Shown here: positions 1 to 5,961 of the stretch, one piece after another
Layout: the number at the start of each line of letters is the position of its first letter
How positions within the stretch are numbered: the stretch's first letter is position 1
NCBI GenBank assembly: GCA_022865965.1
Contig: JALHTS010000016.1
Coordinates: 1 to 5,961 of the forward strand
Reading direction: 5' to 3'
DNA length: 5,961 nt
From: Ignavibacteriaceae bacterium
Lineage (GTDB): Bacteria > Bacteroidota > Ignavibacteria > Ignavibacteriales > Ignavibacteriaceae
Made by a program: the position numbers and the translations under genes
Notes under the pieces: model-generated
Seen by the model: only the letters and a program-made list of their open reading frames with translations
The model's database searches: none
Told to the model about the DNA's origin: nothing

Positions 1-849
1 ACTCCCCTTGAAAAAATTAAACAGGCATATGAATATAATTCGATCGAAGAGGCAACTCAGATATTAAGTAAAATTGGAAATCAAATAAAAAAAGAAGGCA
101 TAAGTGAAGATTTGCAGCCGATTGTAATTGGTTTTGCAGGTTATGGTAATGTTTCTAAGGGAGCACAAGAAATTTTGGATCTTCTTCCGGTCAAATCTAT
201 AAAACCGGAAGAACTTCATAACTTAAATCAAGTTTCTAAAGATGAAAAAACTAATAATGTATTTAAGGTTGTTTTTGAAGAAAAAGATATCGTAAATCCT
301 AAAAAAGGATCTTTTCAATTGCAGGATTATTATGATCATCCTGAGAATTATGAAGGAAAATTTGAGGAGTACATTCCCTATTTAACTATACTTGTCAACT
401 GTATCTATTGGACAGAGAAATATCCAAGATTATTAACAAAGAATTTTTTAAAGAGTGATGGCTATATCAATTCTGAAAAGAAACTAACTGTTGTTGGTGA
501 TGTTTCCTGCGATATAAATGGTTCAATTGAAATAACAAATAAAGCTACAGATCCCGGTGATGCTTTTTACACATATTTTCCAAATTATGACTCATATAAA
601 GATGAAATTCACCCAGATGGCATCACTATAATGGCTGTTGATAACCTGCCTTGTGAGTTCCCTAAAGATTCTTCAAAAGAATTTTCTTCTACATTAAGAA
701 ATTATGTTAACGAAATAGTAAATGCAGACTTTAATAAACCATACGAAGAGCTTTCTCTTCCTTATCCAATTAAGAAAGCATTAATTCTTCAAAACGGAGA
801 ATTAACTAAAGATTATCTCTATTTAAATAAATATTTATCTAAGGTGTAA
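1..849 (+). CDS. Lysine-ketoglutarate reductase (saccharopine-forming), 5'-truncated by window edge
   Basis: Condenses L-lysine with 2-oxoglutarate and reduces the product to saccharopine with NADPH; a cytosolic enzyme equivalent to the N-terminal half of animal AASS and plant LKR/SDH. The frame is open from base 1 and stops with TAA at 847-849, giving 282 visible residues. A TTG at 112 is the first start-like codon, but the coding sequence before it already reads like the family, so it is not the true start and the N-terminal domain lies outside the window. Visible residues 43-56 read IGFAGYGNVSKGAQ, the glycine-rich nucleotide-binding loop of this family (human AASS has FTGTGNVSKGAQ). Residues 166-177 read GDVSCDINGSIE, and later AVDNLPCEFP matches the SIDNLPAQLP region of AASS. 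The C-terminus ends where the AASS reductase half ends, with no fused dehydrogenase. The dehydrogenase gene follows after two bases. Family assignment is firm; whether it serves lysine breakdown or synthesis is not shown, though breakdown is the usual bacterial role. Confidence 0.9.
   Translation, partial: TPLEKIKQAYEYNSIEEATQILSKIGNQIKKEGISEDLQPIVIGFAGYGNVSKGAQEILDLLPVKSIKPEELHNLNQVSKDEKTNNVFKVVFEEKDIVNPKKGSFQLQDYYDHPENYEGKFEEYIPYLTILVNCIYWTEKYPRLLTKNFLKSDGYINSEKKLTVVGDVSCDINGSIEITNKATDPGDAFYTYFPNYDSYKDEIHPDGITIMAVDNLPCEFPKDSSKEFSSTLRNYVNEIVNADFNKPYEELSLPYPIKKALILQNGELTKDYLYLNKYLSKV
841..846 (+). promoter_or_regulatory. Ribosome binding site for the saccharopine dehydrogenase gene
   Basis: AAGGTG, one mismatch from AAGGAG, lies five bases before the ATG at 852 and overlaps the last codons of the reductase gene. 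This supports the ATG at 852 as the start and suggests translational coupling of the two genes. Confidence 0.55.
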
Positions 850-851
850 AA

Positions 852-2177
852 ATGAAAAACGTGTTAGTACTCGGTGCCGGGTTAGTCAGCAAACCAGGCG
901 TAAGATATTTACTTAATCAAAAAAATATCTCTGTTACTGTCGCATCAAGAACAGTAAGCAAAGCTGAAGATCTAATTAAGGGTTTTACTAACGGTAAAGC
1001 TGTTCAGGTAAACGTTCAGGATGAAGATCAACTTTCAAATTTGATAGAAAAGAATGACATAATAGTCAGTCTTTTGCCATGGGTGCATCATTTAAAAGTT
1101 GCAAAGTTATGTCTCAAGCATAACAAACATATGGCCACGACTTCCTATGTAAGTGATGATATGCAAAAACTTCACGAAGAAGCAACAAAGAAAAACCTTC
1201 TCTTCCTAAACGAACTCGGAGTTGATCCGGGCATTGATCATATGTCTGCTATGAAAATAATTGACGAAGTTTATGCGGAAGGCGGTAAAGTAATGCATTT
1301 TTATTCATACTGTGGTGGTCTTCCTGCTCCTGAAGATAATGATAATCCGTTCGGTTATAAATTTTCGTGGAGTCCAAAAGGCGTCGTTCTTGCATCAAGA
1401 AATTCTGCAAAATTCCTGGAGAATGGTAAGAACGTTGAAATCGAAGGTAAAAATTTATTCCTTAATTACAGGATTGACGAAGTAAAAGGGTTGGGCAAAT
1501 TTGAAGTTTATCCAAATCGTAATTCCCTTCCCTATAAAGATCTCTATAATCTTAAAGATGCTCTAACAGTTATGAGAGGAACTTATAGAAATTTAGGTTG
1601 GTGTGATACTTTGAAAAAAATGGTTGATCTTGGTTTGATTAATGAAGAAAAAAAGAGCAGTCTAAAAGGAATTACTTACAGGAAAATGATAGCTGATATA
1701 ATTGGTGAAATAGATGATTCCAATTTAGAAGAGAAGGTAGCTAAAAAACTCAATCTGGAAACGAACTCGGAAATTTTGAAAAGATTTGAATGGTTAGGAT
1801 TATTCAGCGATAAAAAAGTAAATGACTTTGATAATATATTGGATATTCTAAGCGAATTACTCCAGGAAAAATTAGTCTTTAAGAACAAAGAAAAAGATAT
1901 GATTATCCTGCAACATAAATTTACGGTAGAGAACGCAGATAAAACCAAAGACTTGGTTACATCAACACTAATTGACTTTGGCGAAGCATTGAGCGAATCT
2001 TCAATGGCACGGACAGTCAGTTTACCGCTTGCTATTGGTGTAAGGTTTATGGCTGAAGGAAAATTCAATTTAACCGGAGTGCAGATTCCTGTTCACAAGC
2101 AGATTTACGAACCTGTTTTGAAAGAACTTGAAACGCTCGGTATAAAAATGGATGAAAAGAAATTTAAATTAAATTAA
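852..2177 (+). CDS. Saccharopine dehydrogenase (glutamate-forming)
   Basis: Oxidises saccharopine with NAD(P)+ to L-glutamate and 2-aminoadipate 6-semialdehyde, the step after the upstream reductase. The 441-residue protein is full length for the stand-alone Lys9/AASS-C type. An N-terminal Rossmann fold has the dinucleotide loop GAGLVSKP at residues 8-15 and SLLPWVHH at 73-80. The signature ELGVDPGIDHM is at 121-131, followed by the substrate-domain motif SYCGGLPAPE at 152-161 and GYKFSWSPKG at 168-177. A helical lobe spans roughly 255-345, and the C-terminus has the conserved MARTVSLPLAIGVRF (385-399) and TGVQIPVHKQIYEPVL (408-423). It is in a different frame from the reductase gene, with TAA-AA-ATG at the junction, so this is a true two-gene arrangement and not a broken fusion. 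Cofactor preference (NAD or NADP) cannot be read with confidence. All family landmarks are intact. Confidence 0.93.
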   Translation: MKNVLVLGAGLVSKPGVRYLLNQKNISVTVASRTVSKAEDLIKGFTNGKAVQVNVQDEDQLSNLIEKNDIIVSLLPWVHHLKVAKLCLKHNKHMATTSYVSDDMQKLHEEATKKNLLFLNELGVDPGIDHMSAMKIIDEVYAEGGKVMHFYSYCGGLPAPEDNDNPFGYKFSWSPKGVVLASRNSAKFLENGKNVEIEGKNLFLNYRIDEVKGLGKFEVYPNRNSLPYKDLYNLKDALTVMRGTYRNLGWCDTLKKMVDLGLINEEKKSSLKGITYRKMIADIIGEIDDSNLEEKVAKKLNLETNSEILKRFEWLGLFSDKKVNDFDNILDILSELLQEKLVFKNKEKDMIILQHKFTVENADKTKDLVTSTLIDFGEALSESSMARTVSLPLAIGVRFMAEGKFNLTGVQIPVHKQIYEPVLKELETLGIKMDEKKFKLN

Positions 2178-2234
2178 ATTTTGTAACAACTCGAAGGGGG
2201 CTTGCAGTTTATTGAAAAAGTTCTTAGAATTATA

Positions 2235-2262
2235 TTGTCCTAAAAAAATATAAGGATATAAA
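2235..2262 (+). promoter_or_regulatory. Weak sigma70-like promoter candidate for rsmI
   Basis: TTGTCC at 2235-2240 (4 of 6 to TTGACA) and TATAAA at 2257-2262 (5 of 6 to TATAAT) are separated by 16 bases. A transcript would start near 2269, just before the hairpin at 2272, placing the hairpin at its 5' end. Such matches are common by chance in AT-rich DNA, and Bacteroidota primary sigma factors use a different consensus, so this is tentative. Confidence 0.25.
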
Positions 2263-2271
2263 CTACTTGCC

Positions 2272-2305
2272 GGGAGCGGCTCCTTTTTGGAGCCGTTCCT
2301 GTTTT
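2272..2305 (+). terminator. Intrinsic terminator after the lysine genes
   Basis: GGAGCGGCTCC (2273-2283) pairs with GGAGCCGTTCC (2289-2299) as an 11-bp stem with one G-U pair, around a five-T loop (2284-2288). A further G-U pair (2272 with 2300) can extend it. The run TGTTTT (2300-2305) follows. The GC-rich stem stands out sharply from its AT-rich surroundings. There is no T-run on the other side, so it should act on plus-strand transcripts only, ending the reductase/dehydrogenase message. It lies only 17 bases before the rsmI start. The T-tract is short and interrupted by a G, so some read-through into rsmI is likely. Confidence 0.75.
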
Positions 2306-2322
2306 AAACTATTTTTGAAGTA

Positions 2323-3018
2323 ATGATAGGTAAACTTTATATAGTTAGCACACCAATTGGAAATTTATCCGATATAACTTTCCGCGCAATTGATACCTTG
2401 AAGTCTGTTGATTTCATCGCCTGTGAAGACACACGAGTTACTGGAAACCTTCTCAAACATTTTGAAATAACTAAAGAATTATTTTCACTTAATGCTTTTA
2501 ATGAATCTAATAAATTAAAAATAGTTATTGATAGAATATTGAATGAAGAATCTGCAGCTTTAGTTTCAGATTCCGGAACACCAACTATTTCTGATCCGGG
2601 AAGCAGACTAATTTCTGAATCAATTAAAAATGGAATAGAAATAATTTCCATTCCGGGTCCATCAGCACTAATATCTGCCTTATCAATATGTGGACTTCCA
2701 ACTAATTCAGTTGTGTTTGAGGGATTTCTTCCTCAAAAAAAAGGCAGACAAAAGAAACTTTCGCAACTATCTGATGAAGAACGGACAATAGTCTTATATG
2801 AATCGGTTTATAGAATTGAAAAGCTTATTAAGGAATTAAACGAATACATGCCTGGAAGATATGTTGTTGTTTGTCGTGAACTAACAAAAAAGTTTGAGGA
2901 ATGCTGGAGAGGTTTTCCTTCAGATTTATTAGAATCGTTAAAGGATAAAACAATTAAGGGTGAATTTGTTGTTGTTATTGCGCCAAAGAATTGGGAGCAA
3001 AGACCTCTAAAAATCTAA
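2323..3018 (+). CDS. rsmI: 16S rRNA (cytidine-1402 2'-O)-methyltransferase RsmI
   Basis: Uses S-adenosylmethionine to 2'-O-methylate C1402 in the decoding centre of 16S rRNA, the site also N4-methylated by RsmH. The 231-residue protein has the tetrapyrrole-methylase fold with the RsmI hallmarks in order: LYIVSTPIGNLSDIT (5-19), ACEDTR (33-38), VSDSGTPTISDPG (81-93), PGPSA (111-115), FEGFLPQKKGRQ (132-143), YESVYRI (159-165), RELTKKFEE (185-193) and KGEFVVVI (212-219). It is about 55 residues shorter than E. coli RsmI (286), lacking the C-terminal extension; compact versions of this kind are common. The ATG at 2323 gives the canonical N-terminus. GAAG at 2317-2320 is too close to serve as a good ribosome site, so initiation appears Shine-Dalgarno independent. 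Its stop overlaps the stop of the convergent apt gene. Confidence 0.95.
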   Translation: MIGKLYIVSTPIGNLSDITFRAIDTLKSVDFIACEDTRVTGNLLKHFEITKELFSLNAFNESNKLKIVIDRILNEESAALVSDSGTPTISDPGSRLISESIKNGIEIISIPGPSALISALSICGLPTNSVVFEGFLPQKKGRQKKLSQLSDEERTIVLYESVYRIEKLIKELNEYMPGRYVVVCRELTKKFEECWRGFPSDLLESLKDKTIKGEFVVVIAPKNWEQRPLKI

Positions 3019-3545
3019 TTCTCATCATCATAAATTATTAAAGATCGGAGATCATACTTTTTAAGTTTTTCTCTGCCATTGAGAAAAGACAATTCAATTA
3101 AAAAACTTATTTGAACCACTTCCCCACCTAGTCTTTCAACTAATTTACAAGCTGCTTCCATTGTTCCACCAGTAGCGAGAAGATCATCATGTAATAAAAC
3201 CTTATCACCCGGAACAATCGCATCTTGATGGATTTCTATTTTATCTTCGCCATATTCAAGTAAATATGTTTCGGATAATTTTTCTGCGGGAAGTTTTCCC
3301 GGTTTTCTGATAGGTACGAATCCGCAGTTTAATTTTTCTGCCAGAAGAGAACCGAAAATGAATCCTCTTGACTCAATTCCTACAACTTTAGTTATCCCCT
3401 TATCTTTTGAGAATTCGAATAACTTTTCAGTTGTTATCCTCAAGGCGTCTTTATCCTTCAACAGAGTCGTTATATCCCTGAACATTATACCATTTTTCGG
3501 AAAATCTTTTATGCTTCTAATATATTTTTTTAATTCAACATTCAT
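3015..3545 (-). CDS. apt: Adenine phosphoribosyltransferase
   Basis: Salvages adenine with PRPP to give AMP and pyrophosphate in the cytosol. The 176-residue protein is close to the family's usual length (E. coli 183). Residues 14-29 read DFPKNGIMFRDITTLL, the conserved N-terminal segment. IESRGFIFG is at 57-65 and RKPGKLP at 80-86, near the adenine site and flexible hood. The PRPP-binding signature VLLHDDLLATGGT is at 116-128; it has LLHDD where many homologues have LIVDD, but both aspartates are kept. The start ATG (3543-3545) is six bases after the stop of the upstream hydratase gene, making apt the last gene of the minus-strand operon. It ends ...DDEN-TAG, and that TAG overlaps the TAA of rsmI on the opposite strand. 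No clear terminator follows. Confidence 0.96.
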   Translation of the reverse strand: MNVELKKYIRSIKDFPKNGIMFRDITTLLKDKDALRITTEKLFEFSKDKGITKVVGIESRGFIFGSLLAEKLNCGFVPIRKPGKLPAEKLSETYLLEYGEDKIEIHQDAIVPGDKVLLHDDLLATGGTMEAACKLVERLGGEVVQISFLIELSFLNGREKLKKYDLRSLIIYDDEN

Positions 3546-3551
3546 TTTAAA

Positions 3552-4301
3552 TTATTCCTTATTGAGAAATTTTTGAATTCCTTTTTTAAAATCATCAGTA
3601 GTTCTGCTTATTACATTAAGATTAACACAAAATTGTATTGCTGAGTCCAAATTCATATCAGAGACTGAATGAATCATTTTTTTTGTTGTCTCAATACTTA
3701 ATGAAGAATTGTTATTTAAAACTTCCGCAACTCTCATAGACTCTTCCATAACATTCTCAGACAAATAATTTGCAAATCCAATTTCATACGCACGTCTTCC
3801 GGAAATTGTTTCTCCGGTTAATAACATTTGTTTAGTATGACTTTCACCAATTTTTCTCAATAAAAATATTGATACAATAGCAGGGATGAATCCAATTTTA
3901 ACTTCGCTGTAACCAAATTTGGATAATTCAGGATGTGCAACAATTAAATCGCATCCGCTAGCAAGTCCGCATCCTCCAGCAATTGCCGGGCCGTTTACCG
4001 CTGCAATAGTCGGTTTTGGAAATTTATAGATTTTAACAAATAATTCGGCTAAGGAATCAGAATCTCTTTCATTTTCTAAAAGTGAATTATCATTGATTTC
4101 TTTTAAATATGAAAGATCAGCACCTGCACAGAATGAACTTCCCTCTCCGGTTATGATTACAGATTTTACTTCTTTGTTTTTTTCAGCATCATTCAAAGCA
4201 TTCTTCAATTGCGCAACTAAATCAGGATTAAGTGCATTTCTTTTATCAGGTCGTGCTAAAGAAATTATTGCTGTGTTATTTTTTATTTCCGATTTTACCA
4301 T
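3552..4301 (-). CDS. Enoyl-CoA hydratase/isomerase family protein (methylglutaconyl-CoA hydratase-like)
   Basis: A crotonase-fold acyl-CoA enzyme of 249 residues, complete. ISLARPDKRNALN (13-25) is the family N-terminal strand. SSFCAGADL (55-63) and NGPAIAGGCGLASGCDL (103-119) form the two halves of the oxyanion hole that holds the thioester carbonyl. Residues 129-140 read FGYSEVKIGFIP. By alignment with rat mitochondrial crotonase, the second catalytic glutamate (Glu164) corresponds to Glu133, but the first (Glu144) is replaced by Gly112. The YSEVKIGFIPAIVS segment resembles LiuC-type methylglutaconyl-CoA hydratases of leucine breakdown, so that is my preferred guess; a generic fatty-acid hydratase or isomerase is possible. 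No other leucine or beta-oxidation gene is in the window. The ATG start has no visible ribosome site and follows the PAP2-like gene's stop by 17 bases. Family is certain, substrate is not. Confidence 0.88.
   Translation of the reverse strand: MVKSEIKNNTAIISLARPDKRNALNPDLVAQLKNALNDAEKNKEVKSVIITGEGSSFCAGADLSYLKEINDNSLLENERDSDSLAELFVKIYKFPKPTIAAVNGPAIAGGCGLASGCDLIVAHPELSKFGYSEVKIGFIPAIVSIFLLRKIGESHTKQMLLTGETISGRRAYEIGFANYLSENVMEESMRVAEVLNNNSSLSIETTKKMIHSVSDMNLDSAIQFCVNLNVISRTTDDFKKGIQKFLNKE
3555..3560 (-). promoter_or_regulatory. Ribosome binding site for apt
   Basis: On the minus strand AAGGAA lies within the last codons of the hydratase gene, about nine to ten bases before the apt ATG. It supports that start and suggests coupled translation of the two genes. 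Confidence 0.55.
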
Positions 4302-4318
4302 AACAGTGTATTATTTTA

Positions 4319-4924
4319 TTAATAACTAAAATATTTTACTATAAAATACATTTGAATATAAGTCGAAATAAAAGCTAAAACTCCACCGGCAAATACTTGC
4401 GCAAATGTATGACACTTCAATCTTATTCTTGCCCATCCAACAATTACTACTATTATTCCAAATATCAGAGCGTACAAACCAAACACAAACGTTAAAGCTG
4501 CAAATGGACCGGCAGAACCCATTGCGTGAGCGCTTATCTTCCAATGTTTATTTATAAAAATTGTAATTATTGTGTTGGAAATATAGCAAAACCAAAATGC
4601 TATTGAAATTATGTTTACTTCAAAATAATTAAGTATTATAAATCCAATTATGTAAAATACTATTGCAATAGAAAAAGGTAATGTTCTTTCTTCCTTAATA
4701 GAGGCATCGCTGTCAACAAGTAATTTTTTATTTCTTAGTATGATGAATAACATTATGGGTGCAGCGAATCCTAATAAATAAGCAGTAAATAAAGTAATTA
4801 TTATTTTTAATGATTCTGTTTCTAAGTAGAAGGCAAAAAAAGTAAAAATAATAATTGTAAAAGATGGCGGGACAAAAATAGTTGAAATGATTCTAGCGGT
4901 TTTATTTAAAAATGAATTTGCCAA
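4319..4924 (-). CDS. PAP2-like integral membrane protein (lipid phosphatase superfamily), function unknown
   Basis: A 201-residue, very hydrophobic inner-membrane protein with about six helices, roughly at 11-33, 40-63, 83-100, 104-124, 138-163 and 174-198. Three motifs line up with the PAP2 phosphatase superfamily: KEERTLP (77-83) with the first motif, ISAHAMG (130-136) with PSGH, and R166-X5-H172-X3-Q176 with SRX5HX3D. Both core histidines and the third-motif arginine are kept. The usual serine before that arginine is Ala165, and the terminal aspartate is Gln176. Superfamily members remove phosphate from lipid phosphates or polyprenyl diphosphates; whether this one is active, and on what, is unknown. 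The only plausible start is TTG at 4922-4924: an in-frame TAG lies at 4958-4960, no ATG or GTG lies between, and the first internal ATG is codon 58 and would lose the first helix. There is no clear ribosome site. It begins eight bases after the dus stop, so translational coupling is likely. Confidence 0.75.
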   Translation of the reverse strand: MANSFLNKTARIISTIFVPPSFTIIIFTFFAFYLETESLKIIITLFTAYLLGFAAPIMLFIILRNKKLLVDSDASIKEERTLPFSIAIVFYIIGFIILNYFEVNIISIAFWFCYISNTIITIFINKHWKISAHAMGSAGPFAALTFVFGLYALIFGIIVVIVGWARIRLKCHTFAQVFAGGVLAFISTYIQMYFIVKYFSY

Positions 4925-4932
4925 ATGAAGTT

Positions 4933-5955
4933 TTATGATTGTAAATCTTCTTGCAAACTAACCGGATATATCGAATTATAAGTTTTATTCTTTAACTCTT
5001 CCAGATATCTGAATAAAACATTTTTTACGGATTCGAAATCAGAGAATTGCATAAGTTCCATTCTTACCTTGGATGCATGATGCATTCCTTTCAGGTAACC
5101 GGAGTAAAATTTTCTGTGTTCAATAACTGCTCTCCGCTCACCTTTAACACCAATAGCGAGTTCAAGATGTCGTAAGCAAGTCTTAATTCTCATTCCGTCG
5201 TCAATTTCTGTTGATATTGATCCAGTTGATAATAATTCTTTGGCTTCTTTAAATATCCATGGATTACCGATTGCCCCACGAGCAATCATTACTGCATCGG
5301 CATTAGTTTCTGAAAAAGCTCTTTTTACGTCATAAGCAGAAAGCACGTTACCATTAAGTATAATAGGAATAGAAACAACTTCTTTTACTTTATTAATCCA
5401 GCTCCAATCAGCATCACCTTTATGCCCCATTTGCCTTGTTCTGCAATGAACCGTCAGAGCTTTAATTCCAACATCCTCCAACATTTTAGCAGCTTCAACT
5501 ATAGTTATGTTACTGTTATCCCAACCTATTCTTGTCTTAACGGTGACGGATAAAGAGACATTATCCACGACAGCTTTAACCATCTTTTGTAAATAAGGAA
5601 GATCTTTAAGAAGTGCTGATCCCGCTCCACAGCCGACTACATTTTTAATCCAACATCCAGCATTTATATCTATCAATTCGGGATTTTCTGCTTCAGCAAT
5701 TTTTGCTGCACCAACCATAGATTCAATATTACTACCATAAATCTGAATACCGACAGGTCTTTCCTGTTCAATAATTTTTAATTTATTATGAGTCCTTTCA
5801 TTTGAACGCACTAAGCCTTCAGAATTAACAAATTCAGTATAGACTAAATCAGCACCAAGTTCTCTGCAAACCAGACGGAAAGAAATATCAGTAACATCTT
5901 CCATTGGTGCCAGAAGGATCGCTTTGTTTATTTCTATTTTACCTATTTTTAACAT
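4933..5955 (-). CDS. dusB: tRNA-dihydrouridine synthase, DusB type
   Basis: An FMN enzyme that reduces specific uridines to dihydrouridine in tRNA with NADPH. The 340-residue protein (E. coli DusB is 321) has a TIM barrel followed by a C-terminal helical tRNA-binding domain from about residue 255. Landmarks are LAPMEDVTD (15-23) at the FMN site, EFVNSEGL (41-48), IQIYG (70-74), INAGC (97-101) with the catalytic Cys101, VKTRIGWD (139-146), VHCRTR (169-174), NGNV (201-204) and ARGAIGNPW (225-233) at the FMN phosphate. The residue after the catalytic cysteine is Trp102, where DusB proteins commonly have proline. The ATG at 5953-5955 gives the expected N-terminus, but the six bases upstream stay open to the window edge, so a longer protein cannot be excluded. 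It is the first visible gene of the minus-strand operon. Dus identity is firm; the DusB subtype is somewhat less so. Confidence 0.92.
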   Translation of the reverse strand: MLKIGKIEINKAILLAPMEDVTDISFRLVCRELGADLVYTEFVNSEGLVRSNERTHNKLKIIEQERPVGIQIYGSNIESMVGAAKIAEAENPELIDINAGCWIKNVVGCGAGSALLKDLPYLQKMVKAVVDNVSLSVTVKTRIGWDNSNITIVEAAKMLEDVGIKALTVHCRTRQMGHKGDADWSWINKVKEVVSIPIILNGNVLSAYDVKRAFSETNADAVMIARGAIGNPWIFKEAKELLSTGSISTEIDDGMRIKTCLRHLELAIGVKGERRAVIEHRKFYSGYLKGMHHASKVRMELMQFSDFESVKNVLFRYLEELKNKTYNSIYPVSLQEDLQS

Positions 5956-5961
5956 ATCTGA

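Noticed and set aside
112..849. A short 245-residue protein starting at the TTG at 112
   Set aside because: The frame is open back to base 1 and the upstream residues fit the reductase family, so this is the tail of a longer gene and not a small stand-alone domain.
1676..2068. Open frame of about 130 codons on the minus strand
   Set aside because: It lies wholly inside the well-supported saccharopine dehydrogenase gene and its translation is low-complexity, with no recognisable motif.
2160..2182. Tandem TTAAA-like repeat
   Set aside because: Short low-complexity AT-rich sequence encoding the lysine/leucine/asparagine end of saccharopine dehydrogenase; expected by chance in this base composition.
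2178..2234. Possible riboswitch or small RNA in the spacer after the lysine genes
   Set aside because: Apart from the terminator and the weak promoter match I see no paired structure or conserved motif such as a lysine-riboswitch core; the position is also downstream of the lysine genes, not ahead of them.
2337..2651. Open frame of about 104 codons on the minus strand
   Set aside because: It is antisense to conserved RsmI motifs and its translation resembles no family I know.
3043..3060. GATC-GGA-GATC mini-hairpin followed by a T-run, as a possible rsmI terminator
   Set aside because: The stem is only four base pairs, lies inside apt coding sequence, and has several bases between stem and T-run; too weak to call.
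3358..3576. Plus-strand open frame across apt, and similar short frames at 4093-4329 (plus) and 4326-4544 (minus)
   Set aside because: Each is a shadow of a gene with clear family motifs in another frame, and none has start context or recognisable content.

Overview
The window is AT-rich bacterial chromosome with tightly packed genes and ordinary housekeeping or metabolic content. The mix of families points to the Bacteroidota/Chlorobi (FCB) group, perhaps an Ignavibacteria-like lineage. The grounds are a saccharopine-type lysine pathway encoded as two separate bacterial genes, a six-helix PAP2-like protein of a type I associate with this group, short AT-rich spacers and only occasional Shine-Dalgarno sites. 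This placement is inference; no rRNA or other marker gene is present.

Layout. (1) Plus strand, 1-2177: the 3' part of a lysine-ketoglutarate reductase gene, cut by the window edge, then a complete saccharopine dehydrogenase gene two bases downstream. Together they encode the two activities fused in animal and plant AASS/LKR-SDH: lysine + 2-oxoglutarate to saccharopine, then saccharopine to glutamate + aminoadipate semialdehyde. (2) A 145-base spacer, 2178-2322, holding a strong plus-strand hairpin terminator and a weak promoter candidate. (3) Plus strand, 2323-3018: rsmI, a 16S rRNA 2'-O-methyltransferase. (4) Minus strand, 5955 down to 3015: four closely spaced genes read in the order dusB-type tRNA-dihydrouridine synthase, PAP2-like membrane protein, enoyl-CoA hydratase/isomerase family protein, apt (adenine phosphoribosyltransferase). 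The gaps are 8, 17 and 6 bases, so they are probably one operon whose promoter lies beyond the right edge.

The two transcription units converge at rsmI and apt, whose stop codons overlap by four bases with no clear terminator between them. Only the lysine pair is an obvious functional unit. The minus-strand operon mixes tRNA modification, a membrane lipid-phosphatase-like protein, acyl-CoA metabolism and purine salvage.

I found no mobile element, CRISPR array, RNA gene, phage or defence module, and no convincing undescribed system. The points most worth a second look are altered active-site residues in the PAP2-like, hydratase and Dus proteins, a TTG start in the PAP2-like gene, the overlapping stop codons, and the hairpin just upstream of rsmI.
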